This document shows, in pieces, positions 33,912 through 40,918 of a DNA stretch of 64,000 bases. The notes below the pieces were generated by a model. It had not been told where the DNA came from and searched no databases. It saw nothing but the letters and a program-made list of their open reading frames with translations. A program made the translations under genes and the position numbers. Source of the DNA: CAVRZR01 sp964354215 (GTDB taxonomy: Bacteria > Actinomycetota > Coriobacteriia > Anaerosomatales > CAVRZR01); contig CAYGYT010000002.1 of NCBI GenBank assembly GCA_964354215.1, positions 82,030-146,029 of the forward strand. The letters are read 5' to 3'. The stretch's first letter is position 1. Each line of letters begins with the position of its first letter.

Positions 33912-34283
33912 AGAGGGAGTGGGCCTGTAAGCCGGATTCTGTCGAGGACGACCATTTGTCTGGGACCGCCGTCGCCGACGGCCTCAAGCGGGCATACCCG
34001 AGCGATGGCCGGGCCAGCCGTAACCGCTCCTATTTGCCCTTGCTCCAGGTGGGGTTTGCCAAGCCGCCGAGTTGCCTCGGCGCTGGTGCGCTCTTACCGC
34101 ACCGTTTCAGCTTTTCTCCCGCGCGACCCGAGGGTCGGTGAGCGGGGGAGTCTTCTTTTCTGTGGCACTTTCCGTCGGCTCGCGCCGCCCTGCCGTTAGC
34201 AGGCACCCTGCCCTGTGGAGTCCGGACTTTCCTCACCCGGCGCGCGTTTCCGAGCGCTGAGCGCGGCCGACCAGCCCACTCCA
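33912..34283 (-). ncRNA. rnpB: RNase P RNA, bacterial type A
   Basis: The minus strand carries the universally conserved 5' segment GAGGAAAGTCCGGACTCC (about 34234-34217) and the 3' segment AGAATCCGGCTTACAGGCCC (about 33941-33921). The two ends (GGAGTGGGC and GCCCACTCC) pair to form P1. About 370 bases, the normal length. Ends are estimated from P1 pairing and from the promoter, so they may be off by a few bases. The RNA is the catalytic part of RNase P, which trims tRNA 5' ends. Confidence 0.95.
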
Positions 34284-34289
34284 CTATCT

Positions 34290-34295
34290 ATTCTA
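34290..34295 (-). promoter_or_regulatory. -10 box of rnpB
   Basis: TAGAAT on the minus strand, about seven bases before the start of P1. No good -35 was seen. Confidence 0.5.
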
Positions 34296-34755
34296 GCAGC
34301 CGAGATGCCAGCGCCGCGCTAATGGGCACATCTCGCCGGGTGAGCGCGGCGCGATGCCGAGAACCGCACCGATCAATCCTCAAGCCGTTGCTCTCCGCGA
34401 GCCCGGCGAGGGTGTCGACCGCTTCCGGATCAAGGTCGGGGGCAAGAATGGCTTCAGCGTGCTACCGCTCACATTAGCCGAGACGAGCTCGCGCGAGCTC
34501 CGAATCGCAGGAGGCAACATCTCGATACCGCACAGAGTCCACGCCGAAGTAGACACCATCCCGCCCAGGCAACGCAGCGAAGCCCCGGCTTGTTCCGGGG
34601 CCTCGCGTCTTCGGCAACTAGCTCGTGCGAGATTCGAATCTGAGTGCGCAAGGGCGGAGATCACTACCTACGCTGAATCCAGCGAGGGCAGATCCGCCCG
34701 GATAGAGGGCCGGCCTCGGCACAGCCAGGTCCCGGCTATCTGCGCGGGCATGTAC
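34296..34755. other. Gene-poor stretch upstream of rnpB
   Basis: No gene I can support. On the minus strand a frame with coding-like codon use (about 56 codons, beginning after a stop near 34460 and ending at a stop at 34290-34288) has no start codon and looks like a gene remnant (it includes VDTLAGLAESNGLRIDR). Palindromes: GAGCTCGCGCGAGCTC at 34485-34500, GCCCCGG/CCGGGGC hairpin near 34580-34600 and AGATTCGAATCT at 34630-34641. Confidence 0.5.
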
Positions 34756-34941
34756 TCAGTGCTGATACGTGATCCGAGCGCTGCGCACGGCCTCTCTCGA
34801 CCTAAGCCACTGCGCATACGACTCCTCTTGGATGATCTGCGCCTTGATGAAGTCGATCTCTACTTGAAGTCTCAGCGCGTCCAATAGGTCACGTCCGTGC
34901 TCCTTGAGCTCCAGCTCCCGATCTTCCCGATCCCGGCTCAC
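34756..34941 (-). CDS. Possible small charged protein
   Basis: 61 residues, no recognised family. It reads VSRDREDRELELKEHG and then LQVEIDFIKAQIIQEE, and is predicted to be helical and highly charged. The GTG start has an AGGAGAGGG ribosome site about nine bases upstream and the third codon positions are GC-rich from that point on, while upstream codons are not. Isolated in a degenerate region, so it could be a remnant of a larger gene. Confidence 0.35.
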   Translation of the reverse strand: MSRDREDRELELKEHGRDLLDALRLQVEIDFIKAQIIQEESYAQWLRSREAVRSARITYQH

Positions 34942-35100
34942 GGCTGGATCACCCTCTCCTCGTCGCAGTCCCACACTGCGCGGCCGTCCACGACCGCCTT
35001 AAGTTTCCTTAGCAGCAGGGAACAACTCCTGTGCCAAGGGCGGGATGCGGCGGATGTGACGCCTCACAGGCACTAAGAAGTGCCTCCGTCGGGAACCACG
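34942..35100. other. Intergenic, nothing recognised
   Basis: Continuation of the gene-poor region; somewhat lower GC than the flanking genes, no coding signal or RNA structure that I can support. Confidence 0.5.
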
Positions 35101-35140
35101 ACACCCCCTGCTGCCTCATTGAATCGGCTTCAGGGGGTGT
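35101..35140 (-). terminator. Hairpin downstream of glnS
   Basis: Perfect 10-bp inverted repeat ACACCCCCTG / CAGGGGGTGT with a 20-base loop, 42 bases after the glnS stop. No T-run. Confidence 0.55.
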
Positions 35141-35181
35141 TCGGTTGAGTTCTGATAGCGCGCGAGCGCCGGTGCGACCAA

Positions 35182-36882
35182 TCAGGCCGTGTCGTGCCCT
35201 CCCTGCGCCTGCAGCTTCGCCCAGGTGTCCTTGAGCATGAGGGTTCGGTTGAAGACGAGCGCTCCAGGCGCCGAGTCGGGATCGGGGCAGAAGTAGCCGA
35301 GCCGCTCGAATTGCACGGTCTCGCCGATCGGCGCATCGGTCAGCGAGGACTCCACGAAGCAGCGCCGGAGCACGGTCTCCGAGTCGGGGCTAAGGTCTTC
35401 GAAGAGGTCGCGGTCGTCGGCCCCAGGGTACGGGCTTGCGAAGAGGTGGTCATACAGCCGGACCTCGGCGGGCACGGCGTGAACGGCCGACAGCCAGTGG
35501 AGCGTCGCCTTGGGGCGGCGGCCGTCGGGAGCGGCCCCGCCGCGCGTGTCGGGGTCGTACGTGCACCGGAGCTCGAGGACCTTGCCGGCGGCATCCTTCA
35601 CGACCTCGTTGCAGGTCACGAAGTACGCAGACCGCAGCCGCACCTCTCGGCCCGGGGCCAGGCGGAAGAACTTCTTGGGCGGGTCTTCCATGAAGTCGTC
35701 ACGCTCGATCCAGAGCTCCCGCGCGAAGGGCACCTCGCGAGTCCCTGTGGAGAGATCCTCCGGATTGTTGGCCGCTTCCATCTGCTCGATTTGTCCTTCT
35801 GGGTAGTTCTCGATGACGACCTTGAGGGGGTCGAGGACCGCGAAGCGACGAAGCGCTTTACGGTTGAGCACGTCACGCACGGCGTGTTCGAGCATCTCGA
35901 CTTCGACCACGCTGTCGGCCCGGGCGACTCCGATCATCGCTGCGAAGTCGCGGATACCCTCGGCAGGGAAGCCGCGCCGACGCAGACCTGATAGCGTCGG
36001 CATCCGCGAATCGTCCCATCCGCGGACGTGCCCCTCGTTGACGAGGCGCAGTAGAACGCGCTTCGAGAGCACGGTGTGCGTGAGATTGAGCCGTGCGAAC
36101 TCGTACTGATGGGGGTGTGAAGGCACCGGGAGGTTCTCGATGAACCAGTCGTAGAGCGGCCGATGGTCTTGGAACTCCAGCGTGCAGATGGAGTGTGTGA
36201 TGCCCTCGATCGCGTCGGACTGCCCGTGCGCGAAGTCGTAGGTCGGGTAGACGCACCACGCGTCGCCGGTGCGCGGATGCTCGGCGTGGACGATCCGATA
36301 CAGGATTGGATCGCGCAGGTTGATGTTCCCGGACGCCATGTCGATGCGTGCGCGCAGAACACGCGCTCCGTTCGGGAACTCGCCTGCGCGCATGCGCTCG
36401 AACAGGTCGAGGCTCTCAGCTGCCGAGCGCTCCCGCCACGGGCTCTCGCGACCGGGCTCGGTGAGCGTGCCACGGTGCTCGCGGATCTCCGCGGCGGTGA
36501 GGTCGTCTACATAGGCCTTGCCGGTCTTGATGAGGTGGACGGCCCACTCGTAGAGCTGTTCGAAGTAGTCCGACGCGAAGTACAGGTGCTCGCCCCAGTC
36601 AAAGCCCAGCCAGCGGACATCCGCCTCGATGGAGTCGATGTACTCCTGCTCCTCCTTCACCGGGTTGGTGTCGTCGAAGCGCAGGTGGCAGCGGCCGCCG
36701 AACTCGCTCGCGATGCCGAAGTTCAGGCAGATCGACTTCGCGTGTCCGATGTGGAGGTAGCCGTTCGGCTCAGGGGGGAAGCGGGTGACGACGGACTGCA
36801 CGCGGCCGTCGCGCAGATCGGCGGCAACGATCTCACGGATGAAGTCGCCGCGCTCCGGCGAGGATGATGTCTGGTTGCTCAC
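35182..36882 (-). CDS. glnS: Glutaminyl-tRNA synthetase
   Basis: Charges tRNA-Gln directly. About 566 residues from the GTG at 36882. Class I motifs: PPEPNGYLHIGHAKS (HIGH) and the VLSKR signature, with RFDDTNP between them; the C-terminal half has the two anticodon-binding barrels (RKALRRFAVLDPLKV onward). A separate GluRS gene lies upstream on the same strand, so this is a true GlnRS. No Shine-Dalgarno precedes the GTG; a -10-like box ends about seven bases before it, suggesting a leaderless mRNA. Residues further upstream in the same frame overlap the terminator and are not conserved. Confidence 0.93.
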   Translation of the reverse strand: MSNQTSSSPERGDFIREIVAADLRDGRVQSVVTRFPPEPNGYLHIGHAKSICLNFGIASEFGGRCHLRFDDTNPVKEEQEYIDSIEADVRWLGFDWGEHLYFASDYFEQLYEWAVHLIKTGKAYVDDLTAAEIREHRGTLTEPGRESPWRERSAAESLDLFERMRAGEFPNGARVLRARIDMASGNINLRDPILYRIVHAEHPRTGDAWCVYPTYDFAHGQSDAIEGITHSICTLEFQDHRPLYDWFIENLPVPSHPHQYEFARLNLTHTVLSKRVLLRLVNEGHVRGWDDSRMPTLSGLRRRGFPAEGIRDFAAMIGVARADSVVEVEMLEHAVRDVLNRKALRRFAVLDPLKVVIENYPEGQIEQMEAANNPEDLSTGTREVPFARELWIERDDFMEDPPKKFFRLAPGREVRLRSAYFVTCNEVVKDAAGKVLELRCTYDPDTRGGAAPDGRRPKATLHWLSAVHAVPAEVRLYDHLFASPYPGADDRDLFEDLSPDSETVLRRCFVESSLTDAPIGETVQFERLGYFCPDPDSAPGALVFNRTLMLKDTWAKLQAQGGHDTA

Positions 36883-36889
36883 GGGGGCG

Positions 36890-36900
36890 AAGATAGCATA
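36890..36900 (-). promoter_or_regulatory. -10 region of glnS (leaderless position)
   Basis: Minus strand TATGCTATCTT contains two overlapping -10-like hexamers (TATGCT, TATCTT). The second ends seven bases before the GTG start. Confidence 0.4.
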
Positions 36901-36946
36901 GGACGCGGTAGGAAGGGCACCGACCTCAGGTAGTGCCTGACAACAG

Positions 36947-36993
36947 GAAACCCCCCTATAGCAGGTGTCTTGCACCTGGCGGAGGGGGGTTTC
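36947..36993 (-). terminator. Terminator of the tRNA-Gln/tRNA-Glu transcript
   Basis: GAAACCCCCC pairs with GGGGGGTTTC (10 bp); the loop holds an inner hairpin CAGGTG/CACCTG (36962-36978). It starts ten bases after the CCA end of tRNA-Glu and separates the tRNAs from glnS. Confidence 0.75.
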
Positions 36994-37002
36994 TTTGTGT
37001 CC

Positions 37003-37078
37003 TGGTAGCCCGTACGGGATTCGAACCCGTGATCTCCGCCTTGAGAGGGCGGTGTCCTAACCGCTAGACGAACGGGCC
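37003..37078 (-). tRNA. tRNA-Glu (anticodon CUC)
   Basis: 76 bases with encoded CCA. Anticodon stem CCGCC/GGCGG encloses the loop CTCTCAA, so the anticodon is CUC. T-arm GGGTTCGAATCCC; acceptor GGCCCGT with ACGGGCT (first pair G-U). It reads GAG codons, which are very frequent in this GC-rich genome. It lies four bases from tRNA-Gln, in the same transcript. Confidence 0.96.
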
Positions 37079-37082
37079 ATGC

Positions 37083-37158
37083 TGGCTGGGGTGCTAGGGC
37101 TCGAACCTAGACTCTTCGGAACCAGAATCCGACGTGTTGCCAATTACACCACACCCCA
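37083..37158 (-). tRNA. tRNA-Gln (anticodon CUG)
   Basis: 76 bases with encoded GCCA end. Acceptor TGGGGTG with CACCCCA, D-arm with GTGTAATTGGCAACAC, anticodon stem TCGGA/TCCGA around TTCTGGT (anticodon CUG), T-arm TAGGTTCGAGCCCTA. It lies between gltX and tRNA-Glu. Confidence 0.96.
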
Positions 37159-37189
37159 ATGCGCGCGCACTGGTCAGGCGCGAATCGGT

Positions 37190-37218
37190 ATCCTACCCAC
37201 GCCCGATTGCCCTGTCAA
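37190..37218 (-). promoter_or_regulatory. Promoter of the tRNA-Gln/tRNA-Glu unit
   Basis: Minus strand TTGACA (37218-37213), 17-base spacer, TAGGAT (37195-37190). The start point would be about 25 bases before tRNA-Gln. Confidence 0.75.
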
Positions 37219-37254
37219 CGTGCCGGGACGCCTCCGCACTGCTCCTGGGTCACG

Positions 37255-38724
37255 CTACTCAGTTGCGAGCGGACGCGCGCGACCAAGACGCTGGAGACAC
37301 CGCTCCCTGCCGAGCAGCTCCAGCGATTCGAACAGTGGCAGCGACACAGTCGAACCCGTCACGGCGACTCGGACTGCCTGGAAGACCGCCTTGGGCTTCA
37401 ACTCCAGTCTCTCCGGCAGTGCGCGGAGCGCCTGCTCTATGGCCTCCGCTTCAAATGGCCTCACGCGCGCGAGTTCGTCGGCCGCAGCATCAAGTGCTCT
37501 GCCGGCACCTTCCTTGGCAAGCACCTTCTCGGCAGCGGCCGGGTCGATCTCGACCGCGCCGACAAACAGGAACCGCACCATCGGCACGATCTCGTCGAGC
37601 CGTCGAGTCCGCTCCGACACATGCGGGGCAAGCTTGAGGAGCCATTCGGAGTGCTCCTTCTCAGCAGCCTCCTCAACGGTGAGCAGCCCGGCCTCCTGGA
37701 GCCACGGGAGCATGCACTGGACGAACGCCGTCGGATCGAGCTCGCGGATGTAGACGCCGTTCATCCACTCGAGCTTCTCGGGGTCCCAAACGCCCGGCGC
37801 GTTGGAAACGCGACCGAGGTCGAACTCCCGGATGAGCGTCTCGCGGTCGAACAGCGTCGTCTTGTCGTCGATGGACCAGCCGAGCAGCGCGAGGTAGTTC
37901 AGCAACGCCTCCGGGAGGATGCCCTCGTCGCGATAGGACTCGACCGACGTCGCTCCGTGGCGCTTCGAGAGTCGCTTGCCGTCCGCGCCGAAGATGAGGC
38001 TCATGTGGGCGAACGTGGGGACAGGCGCTTCGAGCGCCTCGTAGACCACGATCTGCCGAGGGGTGTTCGACAGATGATCGTCGCCGCGGATGATGTGGGT
38101 CATCTCCATCATCCAGTCGTCGACGACCGTCGCGTAGTTGTAGGTGGGGGTGCCGTCGGTACGCACGAGGATGAAATCGTCCATCGCATCGCCCGGGAAG
38201 CGGACCTCGCCGCGGATGGCGTCCTGGAACACGATGTCACCGCGGTCCTCCGGCACCGCGACGCGCCAGACGTGAGGTTCGCCGGCCGCAACGCGACGCG
38301 CGGCCTCGACCGCGGGAATGCGACGGCAGGTTCGGTCGTAGCCCGAGAAGCCGCCCTTGGCGCGCGCCGGTTCGCGCTTCGCCTCGAGCTCCTCAGGCGA
38401 GCAGAAGCAGGGGTACGCGTGCCCGCGCTCCTTCATGCGCTCGAGTGCGGGGCCGTAGGTGTCGGCGCGCTGCGTCTGGAAGTACGGGCCGAACGAACCG
38501 TCGACCTCGGGACCCTCGTCCCAGTCCAAACCCAGCCAGCGCATCGAGCGCAAGATCGCCTGCACGTTCTCCTCGGTCGAACGCTCAGGGTCGGTGTCGT
38601 CGATGCGCAGGACGAACGATCCGCCGCGGTGGCGCGCGAACGCCCAGTTGTAGATCGCGGTGCGGGCGCCGCCGATGTGAAGGTGCCCGGTGGGGCTGGG
38701 CGCGAAGCGCACGCGGACGGTCAT
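37255..38724 (-). CDS. gltX: Glutamyl-tRNA synthetase
   Basis: 489 residues. HIGH motif in RFAPSPTGHLHIGGAR (about residues 6-21), RIDDTDPERS, and the KMSKS-type motif KRLSKRHGA near residue 245; the C-terminal anticodon-binding domain is complete. The ATG at 38724 overlaps the psiE stop (ATGA). Codons upstream of it in frame belong to psiE. With glnS present, the enzyme need not mischarge tRNA-Gln. Confidence 0.95.
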   Translation of the reverse strand: MTVRVRFAPSPTGHLHIGGARTAIYNWAFARHRGGSFVLRIDDTDPERSTEENVQAILRSMRWLGLDWDEGPEVDGSFGPYFQTQRADTYGPALERMKERGHAYPCFCSPEELEAKREPARAKGGFSGYDRTCRRIPAVEAARRVAAGEPHVWRVAVPEDRGDIVFQDAIRGEVRFPGDAMDDFILVRTDGTPTYNYATVVDDWMMEMTHIIRGDDHLSNTPRQIVVYEALEAPVPTFAHMSLIFGADGKRLSKRHGATSVESYRDEGILPEALLNYLALLGWSIDDKTTLFDRETLIREFDLGRVSNAPGVWDPEKLEWMNGVYIRELDPTAFVQCMLPWLQEAGLLTVEEAAEKEHSEWLLKLAPHVSERTRRLDEIVPMVRFLFVGAVEIDPAAAEKVLAKEGAGRALDAAADELARVRPFEAEAIEQALRALPERLELKPKAVFQAVRVAVTGSTVSLPLFESLELLGRERCLQRLGRARPLATE

Positions 38725-39137
38725 TCGGTCAGCTCGCACGCGTTGGACCGCTGGAGCAGCCACCACGATATGGCCACGGCCAAGATGAGTGCCGCAAGAC
38801 CGAGGGACTTGTAGAGGTAGTCACGGCCACCCTCGAACACGACGAACTTCCGCGCGACAGCTACGAACGCCGCTTCGAGCACGGTGGGGATGACGTTCTC
38901 GTGGCGCATGTAGGCGACGGCGATACGGAAGAGCTCGACGACGATGAATATCTCGAGCACGGTCCCGATGATGACGTTGAACTCGCCCGGGCCGACCAGG
39001 ACGCCGTTCGCGAACAGCTCGAAGAGCTCGTAGAGGAAGGTGGCGAGCAGCGCCGCAGCCATCATCACTAGGCCGAACACGACTCCGACCTCGAGTCCGA
39101 CAGTGAGCTTGCGAAGAAACTCCATGAACTTGGGCAA
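38721..39137 (-). CDS. PsiE-family (phosphate-starvation-inducible E) membrane protein
   Basis: About 138 residues with four hydrophobic segments (VGVVFGLVMMAAALLATFLYEL, FNVIIGTVLEIFIVVELFRIA, IPTVLEAAFVAVARKF and LGLAALILAVAISWWLL, given in part). PsiE proteins respond to phosphate limitation in E. coli, but their function is unknown. A TTG at 39137 has GGAGG four bases upstream; an ATG at 39125 is the alternative. It is co-transcribed with gltX. Confidence 0.75.
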   Translation of the reverse strand: MPKFMEFLRKLTVGLEVGVVFGLVMMAAALLATFLYELFELFANGVLVGPGEFNVIIGTVLEIFIVVELFRIAVAYMRHENVIPTVLEAAFVAVARKFVVFEGGRDYLYKSLGLAALILAVAISWWLLQRSNACELTE

Positions 39138-39264
39138 GGTTCCTCCCGCTCCGGTGTCCGGTCCGCCTCTATGGTAGCGGTAGTGACCGCGCGTGCCACC
39201 CATGCGGGTCTGCATCCACACCCCGCGGCTTTGCGCACCGCGCTCGGCGTGCTATCCTCGGCAT

Positions 39265-39396
39265 CGCTCATCAAGAGGCAGCCGCGTGAGCGACTGCAGA
39301 GGGCCGAGGGACTGCACCCGACGACGCCCCGGCAACCGACGTGAACACGACGTACGGTGCCAAATTGCAGCAGGCGAACCGCCTGGCAGATGAGGG
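39265..39396 (+). promoter_or_regulatory. SAM riboswitch (S-box, SAM-I type)
   Basis: P1 is CTCATC (39267-39272) with GATGAG (39389-39394). Conserved core segments are ATCAAGAGG, GAGGGACTGCACCCGACGA, CCCCGGCAACC and GGTGCCAAATTGCAGCAGG. The P2 side has an extra hairpin (CAGCCGCGTGAGCGACTG) compared with the short textbook form. It lies upstream of metK, whose product is the ligand. Confidence 0.9.
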
Positions 39397-39431
39397 AATA
39401 GCGCTCGGCGTGCGAATGCCGCCTGACTGCG

Positions 39432-39465
39432 AAGCCCCTGTCTGTGAAGGCGGGGGTCTTTTTGT
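39432..39465 (+). terminator. Riboswitch-controlled intrinsic terminator
   Basis: A 12-pair stem (AAGCCCCTGTCT with AGGCGGGGGTCTT, one bulged T and G-T pairs) around GTGA, followed by TTTTTG. It lies between the SAM aptamer and metK, so SAM binding probably ends transcription here. Confidence 0.8.
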
Positions 39466-39536
39466 CGGCGCAGAGCCGACACCAACGGACGAATGCCGCC
39501 CCTCGGGGGCGACACCGACTGCGAGAAGGAGGACGA

Positions 39537-40799
39537 ATGCCGGAGCGTGAGTACTTGTTCACGTCAGAATCGGTCACCGAGGGCCATCCCGACAAGATGT
39601 GCGACCAGATCTCGGACGCCATCCTCGACGCGATCATCGCTCGAGAGGCCGAGCTGGCCGCCGAGGGCTACGAGACCGACCGCGGCTCGAAGGCTTCCCC
39701 CGAGCACGTACGCGTCGCGTGCGAGACCCTCACCACGACGGGGCTCGTCGTTGTCGCAGGGGAGTGGCGCACCCACGCGTACATCGACATCCCTACGGTC
39801 GTGCGCGACGTCGTGAAGGACATCGGCTACACCCGCGCCAAGTACGGTTTCGACTTCGAGACATGCGGCGTGCTCACCACGATCCACGGTCAGAGCCCGG
39901 ATATCGCCATGGGCGTCGACGAGTCGTACGAGGTCCAGCACGGCGAGGGCGTCGACCCGATCGACCTCGTGGGCGCGGGCGACCAGGGCATGATGTTCGG
40001 CTACGCGTGCAACGACACGAGCACGCTCATGCCCATGCCGATCTACCTGGCCCACCGCCTGGCAGAACGACTCACCGCCGTACGCAAGGGCGACGTGCTC
40101 GACTACCTGCGCCCGGACGGCAAGACTCAGGTCTCGGTGCGCTACGTAGACGACAAGCCGGTCGCGGTCGAGAAGATCCTCATCTCCACCCAGCACGCCG
40201 ACGGCGTGGACATCGAGGACCTCCTGAAGCCCGACCTCATCGAACACGTAGTCAAGCCTGTGTTCGACCTCGAGGGGATCGAGTACGGCCACGCCGACAT
40301 CTACGTGAACCCGACCGGCCGCTTTGTGGTGGGCGGCCCGATGGGCGACACGGGCCTTACCGGCCGCAAAATCATCGTCGACAGCTACGGCGGCATGGGC
40401 CGTCACGGCGGCGGCGCATTTTCGGGTAAGGACTGCACGAAAGTCGACCGCTCCGCCGCCTACGCCGCACGCTGGGTGGCCAAGACCGTGGTCGCAGCCG
40501 GACTCGCCGACCGCTGCGAGCTCGAACTCGCTTACGCGATCGGCGTTGCACATCCGCTCTCGGTGCTCGTCGACACGTTCGGCACTGAGAAGGTGCCCGT
40601 CGGCCAGATCGAGAAGGCCGTTCTCGAAGTATTCGACCTGCGCCCCGGCGCCATCATCCGCGACCTCGACTTGCGGCGACCGATCTACCGAAAGACCGCG
40701 TCGTACGGCCACTTCGGCCGCAGCGACAAGGATTTCACCTGGGAGCGCACAGACCGCGCCGAAGCCCTTGCGGAGGCGGCCGGGCTCAACGAGCGGTAG
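39537..40799 (+). CDS. metK: S-adenosylmethionine synthetase
   Basis: Makes SAM from methionine and ATP. 420 residues: FTSESVTEGHPDKMCDQISD at the N-terminus, GAGDQGMMFGYA (the hexapeptide region), and GGAFSGKDCTKVDRSAAYA (P-loop) are all intact. An ideal AAGGAGG (39526-39532) decides the ATG. A short insertion (EGYETDRGSKASPEH) near residue 36 is longer than in E. coli. Controlled by the SAM riboswitch upstream and followed by its own hairpin terminator. Confidence 0.96.
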   Translation: MPEREYLFTSESVTEGHPDKMCDQISDAILDAIIAREAELAAEGYETDRGSKASPEHVRVACETLTTTGLVVVAGEWRTHAYIDIPTVVRDVVKDIGYTRAKYGFDFETCGVLTTIHGQSPDIAMGVDESYEVQHGEGVDPIDLVGAGDQGMMFGYACNDTSTLMPMPIYLAHRLAERLTAVRKGDVLDYLRPDGKTQVSVRYVDDKPVAVEKILISTQHADGVDIEDLLKPDLIEHVVKPVFDLEGIEYGHADIYVNPTGRFVVGGPMGDTGLTGRKIIVDSYGGMGRHGGGAFSGKDCTKVDRSAAYAARWVAKTVVAAGLADRCELELAYAIGVAHPLSVLVDTFGTEKVPVGQIEKAVLEVFDLRPGAIIRDLDLRRPIYRKTASYGHFGRSDKDFTWERTDRAEALAEAAGLNER

Positions 40800-40871
40800 C
40801 ATCACTCGAAAGGCGCCGCGCGCGAGTGCTGCGCTGCGAACGGGCGCCCTGGCTCCACATGCGAGACCGCG

Positions 40872-40903
40872 AAGGCCGCGGACACATCGGTGTCGGCGGC
40901 CTT
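40872..40903 (+). terminator. Terminator of metK
   Basis: AAGGCCGCGGACAC pairs with GTGTCGGCGGCCTT (14 positions, one mismatch) around ATCG. The priA -10 box begins four bases later. Confidence 0.75.
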
Positions 40904-40906
40904 CGC

Positions 40907-40912
40907 TATGCT
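40907..40912 (+). promoter_or_regulatory. -10 box of priA, leaderless position
   Basis: TATGCT six bases before the ATG at 40919, so the start codon coincides with the expected first base of the mRNA. No Shine-Dalgarno sequence is present. Confidence 0.5.
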
Positions 40913-40918
40913 GAGCGG

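Noticed and set aside
34630..34641. AGATTCGAATCT, similar to a tRNA T-arm
   Set aside because: The flanking bases cannot form the five-pair T-stem and no acceptor or anticodon arm is present.
36883..37002. Possible T-box leader upstream of glnS
   Set aside because: The hairpin is the terminator of the tRNA transcript; no specifier loop or T-box sequence is present.
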